From positions 124,001 to 188,000 of the forward strand of contig JAYQTA010000003.1 of NCBI GenBank assembly GCA_038147155.1: 64,000 bases of DNA, written 5' to 3'. Source of the stretch: Australimonas brisbanensis (GTDB lineage: Bacteria; Chloroflexota; Dehalococcoidia; Lucifugimonadales; Australimonadaceae). The stretch's first letter is position 1. Each line of letters opens with the position of its first letter. This document shows, piece by piece, positions 6,989 through 16,008 of this stretch. The notes below the pieces were generated by a model. The model made no database searches, was not told the DNA's origin, and saw nothing but the letters and a program-made list of their open reading frames with translations. Both the position numbers and the translations under genes were made by a program.

Positions 6989-9784
6989 ATGTCTGACCCG
7001 GTCAAGCTGACCATCAACGGGGTCGAGGTCGAGACCACCCCCGACAAGATGCTGATCCAGGCTGCCAACGAGGCCGGGGTCTACATCCCCTACCTTTGCT
7101 ACCACCCCGGCATGAAGCCCTATGGGGCATGCCGCATGTGCGTGGTGGAGGTGGAGGGCCAGCGTGGCACCCCCGCCGCCTGCACCCTGCCGGTGCGCGA
7201 TGGCATGGTGGTGAACACCGTAGCCGCCCCCGCCGAGGGCGTGCGCTCCACCACGCTGGACCTGCTGCTCTCCGAGCACCCCCATGGGTGCCTCACCTGT
7301 CACCGCATCGACCTGTGCGGGCCGCAGGACGTGTGCCTGCGCCACGTGGACGTGCTGGACCGGTGCGTCACCTGCCCCAAGAACGAGCGGTGCGAGCTCA
7401 AGGACACCACCCGCTTCCACCCGCAGCCGCAGGTCTCCCCGCTGACCTTCCAGTACCGGGGCCTCCAGGTGGAGACCAAGGACCCCTTCTACGACCGCGA
7501 CTACAACCTGTGCATCGTGTGTGCGCGGTGCGTGCGCGCCTGCGATGAGCTGCGGGGCGACGTGGCCCTGGGCATGACCGAGCGCGCCGGCCAGGTGCTG
7601 GTGGGCACGGTGCTGGGCGAATCGCTGCTGGAGGCGGGGTGCGAGTTCTGCGGGGCGTGCCTGGACGTGTGCCCCGTGGGCGCTCTCACCGAGACGGACA
7701 ACAAGTGGGAGCGCGCCACCCGCACGGTGCAGTCGGTGTGCGGGGAGTGCCCCGTGGGCTGCACCATGACCTACGAGGTGAACAGGCAGGGCAGGGTGGT
7801 GCGGGCCATCCCTGAGCTCAACTCCCCGGTGAACAAGGGGCAGGCGTGCTTCCGGGGCAAGTTCGGCTACACCTACGTCAACGACAAGCGCCGCCTGCGC
7901 ACCCCGCTGGTGCGCCGCGACGGCGTGCTCACCGAGGCCACCTGGGAGGAGGCGATCGCCGCCGCCGCCGAGGGGTTGGCCCCGCACAAGGGCGCCTTTG
8001 CCCTGCTCACCGGCGGGCGCGAGACCAACGAGGAGCTGTACGCGGCGCAGAAGTTCGCCCGCGCGGTCATGGGCTCCAACTCCGTGGACATGGCCTCCAA
8101 CGACCGCCCCGGCGTGGCCGAGGGCATCCAGGACGTGTTCAGCGTCTTCGCGGGCACCCTCTCCGTGCAGGAGCTGCGCTCCTCCAAGGTGGTGCTGGCC
8201 GTGAGCGCCAACCCCACCGAGGACCAGAACGTGGTGGCGGTGCCCATCAAGCAAGCGGTGCGCGCGGGCACCCAGAAGCTCATCGTGGTGGACGCTCGCG
8301 AGGTGGAGCTCACCCGCTACGCCGCCCTGTGGCTGCGCCCGTACCCCGGCACCGAGGGCGCTGTGGTGGGTGGGATGCTCAAGGCGGTGCTGGACCTGGG
8401 CCTGGCCGACCCCGCCGAGGTTGCGGGCCGCGCCGACGGGTTCGACGACCTGGCCGCCTCCCTGGAGGCGTTCACCCCGGAGGCCGTCGAGGACGTGACC
8501 GGCGTGCCTGCCGAGCAGCTGCGCGCCGCCGCCGAGCTGTACGCCACCGGCGGCCCGGCGGCCACCCTCTACGCCGCCGACTCCACCGCCCACGGCACCC
8601 GGCGCAACCTGGGCCGCGCCGCCACGGCCCTGGCTGTGGTGACGGGCAACGTGGGCGTCCCCGGAGCGGGGCTCATGCCGCTGATGGCCGGAGCCAACGT
8701 GCAGGGCGCATGGGACATGGGCGTGTGGTCCATGTCGCTGCCCGGCCACAGTTTCGTGCGCGACGGTGCGGCCCGCGAGCGGCTGGGCGCACTGTGGGGC
8801 GTGAGCCTGCCCACCGCCGAGGGGCGGGGCAACGTGAACATCGTGCGCGGGGCCTCAGACGGGACGGTGCGGGCGATGCTGGTGCTGGGCACCCACGCCG
8901 CCATGGCCGACGGCTCTCTGGGCGATGTGGCCGGGGCCTTCGCCAACCTTCAGTTCCTGGCCGTGTCCGATGCCTTCCCCTCGGCCATCACCGAGCAGGC
9001 CGACGTGGTCTTCCCCGCCACCGTCTGGGCGGAGAAGACCGGCACCTACACCAACCTTGAACGCCGCGTGCAGGCGCTGGTGCCGGTGGTGTGCCCGCAC
9101 AACTCCCAGGCCCGCTCTGACGTGGCGCTCATCGGTGACCTGGCCACGGCCATGGGGGCGCGCGGATTCAGCTGGGCCGGACCGGAGACGGTGCTGGAGG
9201 AAATAGCCCAGGCGGTGCCGCAGTACGCGGGCATCACCTACGCGGGCCTGCTGGACGATACCGTCCGGTCGGCCAAGCCCGACACCTCCAACCCCCAGCC
9301 CACCCAGGTGCTCTACTCCGAGGACGTGCGCCAGGGCACCCGCTGGCCCTACCCGGACACCCGCCCGGTGCTGGCCCCGCTCACCCTCTACGCGCGCCCC
9401 GAGCGCACCAGCGATGAGTTCCCGCTGATGCTGGCCCACGGTCGGGTGCTGGTGCAGCCGGGGCGCGATGCGGGCGTCGCCTCCGACGGGAAGCGCAACC
9501 GGGTGGCCCGCGCCGAGGAGTTCGTCCTGCACCCGGCGGACGCCGAGCGCGCGGGGCTCACCGACGGAGAGCACGTGTGGGCAGTTGCCGATTCCGGCTG
9601 GCGCCAGGGTGGGTACGTGCGCATCAGCGATGAGACGCTGGAGGGGGTCGTCTCCCTCACCAGCCTGTTCGGGGCCCTGGCCGTGGAGGCCGACGCCTCT
9701 GCCGACCCCGACCCCATGAACCGCATACCCCGGCTCGACGCGCGCCCCGTGCGCATCGAGCGCGAGCAGGGGGCCCAGGCATGA
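6989..9784 (+). CDS. NuoG/formate-dehydrogenase-alpha-like iron-sulfur molybdopterin-fold subunit lacking the catalytic Cys/Sec
   Basis: 931 aa. Order: N-terminal [2Fe-2S] ferredoxin (YLCYHPG...GACRMC...AAC); His/Cys cluster HPHGCLTCHRIDLC; an extra Cys-rich stretch with RCVTCPKNERC; two [4Fe-4S] motifs (CIVCARCVRAC and CEFCGACLDVCP); then a molybdopterin-oxidoreductase fold with its own cluster (CGECPVGC...ACFRGKFGY) and a C-terminal MopB-type beta domain. In formate dehydrogenases the segment after VD carries Cys/Sec-His; here residues 366-376 read SVDMASNDRPG, with neither. It is thus closer in function to NuoG or to an enzyme without a protein Mo ligand. Starts 3 nt after the NuoF stop; ATGA overlap with the reductase. 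Confidence 0.85.
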   Translation: MSDPVKLTINGVEVETTPDKMLIQAANEAGVYIPYLCYHPGMKPYGACRMCVVEVEGQRGTPAACTLPVRDGMVVNTVAAPAEGVRSTTLDLLLSEHPHGCLTCHRIDLCGPQDVCLRHVDVLDRCVTCPKNERCELKDTTRFHPQPQVSPLTFQYRGLQVETKDPFYDRDYNLCIVCARCVRACDELRGDVALGMTERAGQVLVGTVLGESLLEAGCEFCGACLDVCPVGALTETDNKWERATRTVQSVCGECPVGCTMTYEVNRQGRVVRAIPELNSPVNKGQACFRGKFGYTYVNDKRRLRTPLVRRDGVLTEATWEEAIAAAAEGLAPHKGAFALLTGGRETNEELYAAQKFARAVMGSNSVDMASNDRPGVAEGIQDVFSVFAGTLSVQELRSSKVVLAVSANPTEDQNVVAVPIKQAVRAGTQKLIVVDAREVELTRYAALWLRPYPGTEGAVVGGMLKAVLDLGLADPAEVAGRADGFDDLAASLEAFTPEAVEDVTGVPAEQLRAAAELYATGGPAATLYAADSTAHGTRRNLGRAATALAVVTGNVGVPGAGLMPLMAGANVQGAWDMGVWSMSLPGHSFVRDGAARERLGALWGVSLPTAEGRGNVNIVRGASDGTVRAMLVLGTHAAMADGSLGDVAGAFANLQFLAVSDAFPSAITEQADVVFPATVWAEKTGTYTNLERRVQALVPVVCPHNSQARSDVALIGDLATAMGARGFSWAGPETVLEEIAQAVPQYAGITYAGLLDDTVRSAKPDTSNPQPTQVLYSEDVRQGTRWPYPDTRPVLAPLTLYARPERTSDEFPLMLAHGRVLVQPGRDAGVASDGKRNRVARAEEFVLHPADAERAGLTDGEHVWAVADSGWRQGGYVRISDETLEGVVSLTSLFGALAVEADASADPDPMNRIPRLDARPVRIEREQGAQA

Positions 9785-10548
9785 CCATGCAGGAAGGCAC
9801 CCCCGAGGCGCAGGCGCGGCTGGAGCAGCTGCCCAAGGCGTGGATCGTCAAGAAGCAGGAGGTGGCCGAGGATCTGTTCCTCATCTGGCTCAAGCCCGAC
9901 GAGCCCTTCCGCTTCAAGCCGGGCCAGTACATCACCATCGGCAAGGCGGGCATCGAGCGCCCCTACTCCATCGCCTCGGCCCCCTACGAGCACCGCATCG
10001 AGCTGTTCATCGAGTACGTGCTCCCGGAGTACGGCGGCAAGCTCACCCCGGTGCTGTGGAACCTGCACGTGGGTGACTACGTCTCCTACCGGCCCAAGGC
10101 CAAGGGCATCTTCACCTTCAACCCCAAGTACCACCACCACGTGATGGTGGGCACGGTGACGGGCGTCGCGCCCTTCATCAGCATGGTGCGCCAGGCGCAG
10201 AAGGACAACGTGCGCGGCCACCACTTCTACGTGCTGGAGGGCGCCAGCCACCAGGACGAGTTCGTGTACGAAACGGAGTTCGAGCGCCTGGCCGAGCGCC
10301 GCCCGGAGCTGGTGACCTTCGTCGCCACCGTCTCGCGTCCGCAGGCCGAGCGCAACCACGGCTGGACGGGCCCCACGGGCCGCGTGAACACCATCCTGGA
10401 CGAGTACCTGGACAAGTGGTCGCTGCCCAAGGACGACACGCTGATCTACCTGTGCGGCAACCCCGGCATGATCGAGGACATCAAGACGCGGCTGGGCGGT
10501 GCGGGGTGGAACGTGCTGGACGAGCGGTTCTGGAAGTCGGAGGACTGA
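9781..10548 (+). CDS. ferredoxin/flavodoxin-NADP+ reductase (Fpr type)
   Basis: 255-aa FAD enzyme. FAD site ERPYSIASAP (RxYS motif), NADP-binding GTVTGVAPFISM, and YLCGNPGMIEDIK typical of the FNR C-terminal half; ends in ERFWKSED. Start ATG overlaps the NuoG-like stop (ATGA), so it is translationally coupled and very probably part of the same complex or pathway. Its presence suggests that electrons from the NuoEFG-like chain are exchanged with NADP(H), giving an NADH/NADPH/ferredoxin shuttle. Whether it is a tight subunit or a free reductase cannot be told. Confidence 0.9.
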   Translation: MTMQEGTPEAQARLEQLPKAWIVKKQEVAEDLFLIWLKPDEPFRFKPGQYITIGKAGIERPYSIASAPYEHRIELFIEYVLPEYGGKLTPVLWNLHVGDYVSYRPKAKGIFTFNPKYHHHVMVGTVTGVAPFISMVRQAQKDNVRGHHFYVLEGASHQDEFVYETEFERLAERRPELVTFVATVSRPQAERNHGWTGPTGRVNTILDEYLDKWSLPKDDTLIYLCGNPGMIEDIKTRLGGAGWNVLDERFWKSED

Positions 10549-10567
10549 GTCCGTATGCGCAACGTCC

Positions 10568-12169
10568 GTGGCTAGTGCTCCCGCTCCCCACGACGACCTG
10601 CTTTATGGCGGCCTGACCCACCGAGCCAAGATGGTGGTGCTGGCCGCCGTTCTGCTGGGGCTGTTCATGGCCGCCCTGGACCAGACCATCGTCGCCACGG
10701 CCCTCCCCCGCGTGGTGGCCGAACTGGGTGGTTTCGCCCACTTCTCCTGGGTGGTCACGGCATACCTGCTGGCCTCCACGGCAGGGGTGCCCATCGCCGG
10801 CAAGTTGTCGGACCTGTACGGGCGTAAGTGGCTCTTCGCGGCGGGCCTGGTCATCTTCACCGTGGGCTCGGTGCTCTCGGGCCTGGCCGTCTCCATGGCC
10901 CAGCTCATCGCCTTCCGTGGCGTGCAGGGCCTGGGCGCCGCTGTGCTCATGGGCAACGCCTTCGCCGTCATCGCCGACCTGTTCCCGCCCCGCGAGCGCG
11001 GGCGCTGGCAGGGATTGTTCGGGGCAACCTTCGGCCTGGCTTCGGTCGTCGGCCCGCTGGCGGGCGGCTTCCTCACCGACAACCTCTCCTGGCGCTGGGT
11101 GTTCTTCATCAACGTGCCCGTGGCCGCCGCAGCTCTGACCGTACTGATGGCGGGTATGCCGGGCACCCGCCGTCACCAGGGCCGCCCCTCCATCGACTGG
11201 CTGGGCGCTGGAGTGTTGGTGGGGGCCGTCGTCGTGCTGATGCTCGCGTTCACCTGGGCTGGCTCCACCTACGCGTGGGGCTCGGCCCAGATCATTGGCA
11301 TGCTGACGGGCGCGCTGGCGCTCATCGCGCTGTTCCTGTTCGTCGAGAGGCGCGCCGCTGAGCCCATCCTGCCCCTCTGGCTCTTCACCAACCCGGTCTA
11401 CCCCGTGGCGGTGGGCATCGTGTTCCTCACGGGCATCGCCATGTTCGGCGGCATCGTCTTCCTTCCCCTGTTCATCCAGGGGGTTTCCGGCGCCTCGGCC
11501 ACCAACTCCGGCGCGGTGCTCATCCCCATGAGCCTGTCCATCGTGGCCGCCAGCGCCCTGGGCGGGCAGGTCATCTCCCGCACCGGGCGCTACAAGCTGT
11601 CCGCCGTGGGGGGCCTGGCCGTCATGACGGGTGGCATGTTCCTGCTCACCCGCATGGGCGTCGGCACACCGCATCGGGACGTTATCCGCAACATGGTCAT
11701 CATGGGTGCGGGGCTGGGCATCAGCTTCCCCACCTTCATCATCGCCGTGCAGAACGCCTTCCCCCAGCGGGTAGTGGGCGTGGTCACGGCCTCGGTGCAG
11801 TTCTTCCGCTCCATCGGAGGCACCATCGGCGTGGCGGTGATGGGTTCGCTGATGGGCGCCGCCGTTGGGCGAGCCATGGCCCCGGCGCTGGAGGGTCTGC
11901 CACCCGCTGCTCAGGCGCTGCTGGCCGACCCGCAGGCGCTGGTGAACCCCCAGGCACGCGAGGCGGCGCTGTCGGCCCTAGAGGGCACGCCCGACCCCGC
12001 AGGGACGCTGACGGGAGTGTTCACCGCCATGCGGGAGGCGCTGGCTTCCGGCGTGCACCAGGTGTTCGTGGTGGCGCTGGTCATCGCCCTGACGGGGTTG
12101 GCGCTCTCCCTGGTGCTGCGGGAGATACCGCTGCGCGGGCGGCGAGTGGGCCCGCCGCCCGCGGCCTAG
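10568..12169 (+). CDS. MFS transporter, DHA2 (EmrB/QacA) drug-exporter type
   Basis: 533 aa with about 14 predicted membrane segments. Motif LDQTIVATALPRVVAEL in TM1, the motif A-like loop KLSDLYGRKW, and LSWRWVFFINVP at TM6 are diagnostic of DHA2 proton antiporters. An in-frame GTG at 10499 would overlap the reductase by 50 bp; GTG 10568, giving VASAPAPHDD, begins just after that gene and keeps all conserved sequence. No clear Shine-Dalgarno is present. It may be cotranscribed with the redox operon. Substrate unknown. Confidence 0.85.
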   Translation: MASAPAPHDDLLYGGLTHRAKMVVLAAVLLGLFMAALDQTIVATALPRVVAELGGFAHFSWVVTAYLLASTAGVPIAGKLSDLYGRKWLFAAGLVIFTVGSVLSGLAVSMAQLIAFRGVQGLGAAVLMGNAFAVIADLFPPRERGRWQGLFGATFGLASVVGPLAGGFLTDNLSWRWVFFINVPVAAAALTVLMAGMPGTRRHQGRPSIDWLGAGVLVGAVVVLMLAFTWAGSTYAWGSAQIIGMLTGALALIALFLFVERRAAEPILPLWLFTNPVYPVAVGIVFLTGIAMFGGIVFLPLFIQGVSGASATNSGAVLIPMSLSIVAASALGGQVISRTGRYKLSAVGGLAVMTGGMFLLTRMGVGTPHRDVIRNMVIMGAGLGISFPTFIIAVQNAFPQRVVGVVTASVQFFRSIGGTIGVAVMGSLMGAAVGRAMAPALEGLPPAAQALLADPQALVNPQAREAALSALEGTPDPAGTLTGVFTAMREALASGVHQVFVVALVIALTGLALSLVLREIPLRGRRVGPPPAA

Positions 12170-12180
12170 CCGCGGGCTTG

Positions 12181-12480
12181 GCTTCCCGGCTGCCTGCGGC
12201 AGCCTTGATAAAGGGGGGCTCCCCCTTCGGCGCTGGCGCGCCTACCCCCGTCTACGCGCCCTGCCGGGCGCTCAACGTGGGGCCTGCGGCCCCGCTCGCT
12301 GGGCGATCGCATACCTCGGGACTTGTAGTGAGGCGCAGCCTCAAGAACGTCCATTGCCAGGGATAATTCGGGCTAGAGGGGTGCAGTGGGAGAGGGCACC
12401 TCTCCCCGCCGGGGGTTCGGCGCCCGCAGGGCGCCCAGGGGGTGTCCCCCTTCAATCGAGCCCGGCGTAGCCGGGCGGGG
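12181..12480 (+). repeat. full-length dispersed inverted-repeat element, copy 1 (MITE-like)
   Basis: About 300 bp of non-coding DNA between the MFS gene and mutS. The left end (GGGGGCT-CCCCCTT, then CTACCCCCG) and right end (CGGGGGTTCGG..., then AGGGGGTGTCCCCCTT) are inverted copies of each other over about 70 bp, allowing mismatches. The middle contains ACGCGCCCTGCCGGGCG, a GGGGCC-type hairpin and CTAGAGGGGTGCAG. The same sequence recurs in opposite orientation at 19691-20008 and as truncated copies elsewhere in the window. Its right edge abuts the mutS promoter. Confidence 0.75.
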
Positions 12481-12490
12481 ACTCCCCCGC

Positions 12491-12496
12491 TAGAAT
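12491..12496 (+). promoter_or_regulatory. -10 box of a leaderless mutS transcript
   Basis: TAGAAT, exactly 6 nt before the GTG at 12503; no Shine-Dalgarno. The predicted +1 coincides with the start codon. No good -35 box is visible. Confidence 0.55.
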
Positions 12497-12502
12497 CGGC
12501 CC

Positions 12503-15151
12503 GTGCCTACGCCGGTCCGCACGCAGTACCTGGAGATGAAGGCGCGCCACCCCGGCGCGCTCCTCCTCTTCCGCATGGGCGACTTCTACGAGACGTTCGA
12601 TGAGGACGCGCGCATCGCCGCGCGCGACCTGGAGATCGTCCTCACCCAGCGCGACATGGGCGGCGGGGAGGTGGTGCCCCTGGCGGGCATCCCCTACCAC
12701 GCCCTCGACGCCTACCTGGGCCGCCTGATCCGCAAGGGCCATCGGGTGGCCATCTGCGAGCAGGTGTCCGAGCCCGACGGCAAGCGGCTGGTGGAGCGCG
12801 ATGTGGTGCGGGTGGTCACCCCCGGCACGGTGCTGGAGCCGGGGCTGGTGGAGGAGGCGGCCAACACGTACCTGGCCGCCGTGGCACTGGACGGGGAGCG
12901 CGCGGGCGTGGCCCACGCGGACGTGTCCACCGGCGAGTTCGCCGTTACGGAGGTTGCGCTGGAGGACATGGCCCGCGAGCTGGCGCGCCTGGACCCACGC
13001 GAGGTGCTGGTGGCGGTGAGCGGGGTGGGTGAGGTGCCGGTGGATGCGGAGGCGATGACGCTCACGCCGTTGCCCGACGCGGCCTTCGCTCCCCGTGAGG
13101 CGCGCAGGCGTCTGCTGGCCCACTTCGGGGTGAGCAGCCTGGACGCCTACGGGTGCGAATCGATGCCCCTGGCGACGGCCGCTGCCGCCGCCATCGTGGA
13201 CTACCTGGGCGAGACGCACCGTGCGGCTCTGGCCCTGCTCACGGGCCTGCGCACCTATGCGACGGGCGCGTTCATGGCGCTAGACCCCCAGACCCGGCGC
13301 AACCTGGAGCTGTTCGAGGCGGGCCGTTGGGGGGCGCGTACCGGCACGCTGCTCTCGGTGCTGGACCGCACGCGTACCCCCATGGGCGCGCGGACGCTGC
13401 GCCGGTGGCTCGGCCAGCCGCTGCTGAATCTGGGCGCACTGGCCCAGCGCCAGGATGCGGTGGCGTGGCTTCACGCCTCCAGTCTGCGCCGCGAGGGCCT
13501 GCGGGACCTGCTGGCCGAGGTGACGGACATGGAGCGCGCCGTAGGCCGTGCGGGCGCGGGCGCCGCCGCCCCCCGTGAGTTGGCGGCGCTGCGCCGCTCC
13601 CTCCAGCGGGTGCCGGCCATCCGTGAGGCGGTGGCCGAGGCGGGCGATGCCCTGGGCTGGCTCGCGGGGGACCTGGACCCGTGCGCCGCGACGCTGGCGC
13701 TGCTCACCGACGCGCTGGAGGAGGAACCCCAGGGAGAGGTGGGTGGCGGGAAGGTGGTGCGCGCGGGCTTCAACCCGGAGATGGACGAGCTGCGCGATGC
13801 GGCGCGCGATGCCCGCTCCTACATCGCGGGGCTGGAGCGGCGCGAGCGCGAACGCACGGGCATCGCCTCCCTCAAGGTGGGCTACAACCGGGTGTTCGGC
13901 TACTACCTGGAGGTCACCAACGCCCACCGGGACGCGGTGCCGGAGGATTACATCCGCCGCCAGACCCTGGCCAACGCCGAGCGCTACTACACCCCGGAGC
14001 TGAAGGAGCACGAATCACGCGTGCTCAACGCCGGCGAACGCATGGAGGAGTTGGAGCAGGCCCTCTACCGCCAGCTGTGCCGCCAGGTGGCGGACGACGC
14101 GTCGCGTGTCCGGCGCACCGCCGGTGCCGTGGCTGCGCTGGACGTATTCACCGCCCTGGCCGATGCCGCCAGCCGCTTCGGCTACGTGCGGCCCACCCTG
14201 GATGAGGGCGACGCGCTCATCATCCGCAACGGGCGCCACCCCGTGGTGGAGCGGATGCTGCCGGAGGGGGCCTTCGTGCCCAACGACACGGCGCTGCGCG
14301 CCGCTCCCCAGGGCAGAGCCGTAGCGGACGATGGGCCGGACGCAGGGCAGGTCATCATCCTCACGGGGCCCAACATGGCGGGTAAGTCCACCTACATGCG
14401 CCAGGTGGCGCTCATCGTTCTGCTGGCCCAGGTGGGCTCCTTCGTCCCAGCGGACGCCGCGCACGTGGGCCTCGCCGACCGCATCTTCACCCGCGTGGGG
14501 TTGCAGGACGACCTGGCTGCGGGCCAATCCACCTTCATGGTGGAGATGGTGGAGACGGCCAGCATCCTCCACCACGCCACCCGCCGCTCCCTGGTGGTGC
14601 TGGACGAGATAGGGCGCGGCACCTCCACCTACGACGGCCTCTCCATCGCCCAGGCCGTGGCCGAGCACCTGCACAACGACCCGCGCCTGGGCTCCCGCAC
14701 CCTCTTCGCCACCCACTACCACGAACTGACCGCCCTGGCCGGGCGCCTGCCCCGCGTGCGCAACCACTCCGTTGCCGTGGCCGAGGAGGACGGCGGCGTG
14801 GTGTTCCTCCACCGCATCGTCCCCGGTGGGGCCGACCGCTCCTACGGTGTCCACGTGGCCCAGCTGGCGGGGCTCCCGCGCCCCGTGGTGGCGCGCGCCT
14901 GGGAACTGCTGGCGCACCACGAGCAGGGCAACGGGACTGGGCGCAAGAAGCGCCTGCCCGGCGAGCATGCCGCCCAGCTGGGCCTCCCCGGTCTGATACC
15001 AGGAGGGCAACCCCAGCCGTCAGCGGTGGAGGAGGCGCTGCGGGCGCTGGACGTGAACGGCCTCACCCCCCTGGAGGCGCTGAACCGCCTCTACGAGCTC
15101 CAGCAGCAGGCGCGGGGCGAGCAGGGCGGGGCCAACGGGAGGGGCGGCTAG
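12503..15151 (+). CDS. mutS: DNA mismatch repair protein MutS
   Basis: 882 aa, full length for MutS1. The N-terminal mismatch-recognition domain has the DNA-probing Phe and Glu in RMGDFYETF. Connector, lever and clamp domains follow, then the ATPase with Walker A GPNMAGKST (about residue 620), the signature region STFMVEM, Walker B VVLDEIGRGTST and the conserved His in FATHYHEL. It recognises mismatches and recruits downstream repair; no mutL lies nearby. The GTG start agrees with an upstream TAGAAT at leaderless spacing. Followed after 1 nt by the HAD phosphatase gene. Confidence 0.97.
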   Translation: MPTPVRTQYLEMKARHPGALLLFRMGDFYETFDEDARIAARDLEIVLTQRDMGGGEVVPLAGIPYHALDAYLGRLIRKGHRVAICEQVSEPDGKRLVERDVVRVVTPGTVLEPGLVEEAANTYLAAVALDGERAGVAHADVSTGEFAVTEVALEDMARELARLDPREVLVAVSGVGEVPVDAEAMTLTPLPDAAFAPREARRRLLAHFGVSSLDAYGCESMPLATAAAAAIVDYLGETHRAALALLTGLRTYATGAFMALDPQTRRNLELFEAGRWGARTGTLLSVLDRTRTPMGARTLRRWLGQPLLNLGALAQRQDAVAWLHASSLRREGLRDLLAEVTDMERAVGRAGAGAAAPRELAALRRSLQRVPAIREAVAEAGDALGWLAGDLDPCAATLALLTDALEEEPQGEVGGGKVVRAGFNPEMDELRDAARDARSYIAGLERRERERTGIASLKVGYNRVFGYYLEVTNAHRDAVPEDYIRRQTLANAERYYTPELKEHESRVLNAGERMEELEQALYRQLCRQVADDASRVRRTAGAVAALDVFTALADAASRFGYVRPTLDEGDALIIRNGRHPVVERMLPEGAFVPNDTALRAAPQGRAVADDGPDAGQVIILTGPNMAGKSTYMRQVALIVLLAQVGSFVPADAAHVGLADRIFTRVGLQDDLAAGQSTFMVEMVETASILHHATRRSLVVLDEIGRGTSTYDGLSIAQAVAEHLHNDPRLGSRTLFATHYHELTALAGRLPRVRNHSVAVAEEDGGVVFLHRIVPGGADRSYGVHVAQLAGLPRPVVARAWELLAHHEQGNGTGRKKRLPGEHAAQLGLPGLIPGGQPQPSAVEEALRALDVNGLTPLEALNRLYELQQQARGEQGGANGRGG

Positions 15152-15152
15152 C

Positions 15153-16004
15153 GTGGAGCCCATCGTTGCGGTGATCTGCGACTGTGACGGCACCCTGGCG
15201 CCGGACACCACCGATTTCGCCCTGCGCGAGATGGGCGTGGACACGGCGGCCTTCTGGCGTGAGCAGGACCGGCTGGTGGGGGAGGGGTGGGACCCGCCCC
15301 TCGCGTACCTCTCCCGCATCGTCGCCCACGCCCGCGCCAACGGTGGCCCCACCCGCGATGGGCTGCGGGCCATCGGGGAGCGCGTGGGCCTCTTCCCCGG
15401 CCTGCCTGCCATGTTCGATGAGGTGCGCGCCGCGATCAAGGCTGAGCCGCGCTTCGCCGACGCGGGGGTGCGCGTGGAGTTCTACGTCATCTCGGCGGGC
15501 ATGCGTGACGTGTTGGAGGGCACCGCGCTGGCAGGGGCGGTGGATGGTATCTACGCGTGCGACCTGGCGTATGACGATGAAGGGCTGCCCACGGGCGTCA
15601 AGGCGTCCGTGACGTTCACCGAGAAGACCAAGTTCATCTACGCCATCAACAAGGGGATAGGCCCGCTGGAGCTGCGCCGCACCCCGTATGCCGTGAACGA
15701 TGCCATTGCCCCGGAGGAGCGCCGGGTGGCACTGGCCAACATGGTCTACATCGGTGACGGCCCCTCGGACATCCCGTGCATGTCCGTCATCAAGTCCGCG
15801 GGCGGGCAGGCCCTGGGCGTGGCCGAAAAGGCGCGCAAGGGGTACGAACTGGCGCGCGGTTCGCGCCTGACCATGGGGCCGTACTCACCCAACTTCGCCC
15901 CCGGCTCCGACATGCGCCGCATGCTTGAGCAGGCCGTGGAGTACGCCGCCGAGGGCATCGTCCTGCGCCGTCAGCAGACCCGCCGCCAGGGGCCGGGGCA
16001 CTAG
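15153..16004 (+). CDS. HAD-superfamily phosphatase
   Basis: 283 aa, GTG start 1 nt after the mutS stop. Motif I is CDCDGTLAPD (nucleophile and acid/base Asp), motif II the Ser in VISAGM, motif III a downstream Lys (KTKF) and motif IV IGDGPSDIPCM. The helical cap between motifs I and II is of the phosphoserine-phosphatase/MtnX-like kind. Substrate not determined; it could hydrolyse a small phosphorylated metabolite. Ends 4 nt from the convergent DUF4389 gene. Confidence 0.8.
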   Translation: MEPIVAVICDCDGTLAPDTTDFALREMGVDTAAFWREQDRLVGEGWDPPLAYLSRIVAHARANGGPTRDGLRAIGERVGLFPGLPAMFDEVRAAIKAEPRFADAGVRVEFYVISAGMRDVLEGTALAGAVDGIYACDLAYDDEGLPTGVKASVTFTEKTKFIYAINKGIGPLELRRTPYAVNDAIAPEERRVALANMVYIGDGPSDIPCMSVIKSAGGQALGVAEKARKGYELARGSRLTMGPYSPNFAPGSDMRRMLEQAVEYAAEGIVLRRQQTRRQGPGH

Positions 16005-16008
16005 GCCC

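Noticed and set aside
4430..8749. A 1439-aa open frame on the minus strand opposite the NuoEFG-like genes
   Set aside because: Antisense of high-GC coding DNA; very rich in His/Gly/Ala/Arg, no recognisable domains, and the plus strand encodes clear conserved proteins throughout.
6989..9784. Calling the large subunit a formate dehydrogenase
   Set aside because: The Cys/Sec-His pair at the Mo site is absent, and no in-frame TGA exists that could encode Sec.
12170..12500. Short ORFs inside the dispersed repeat (both strands)
   Set aside because: They are made of the repeat's hairpins, are not conserved between copies, and have no ribosome sites.
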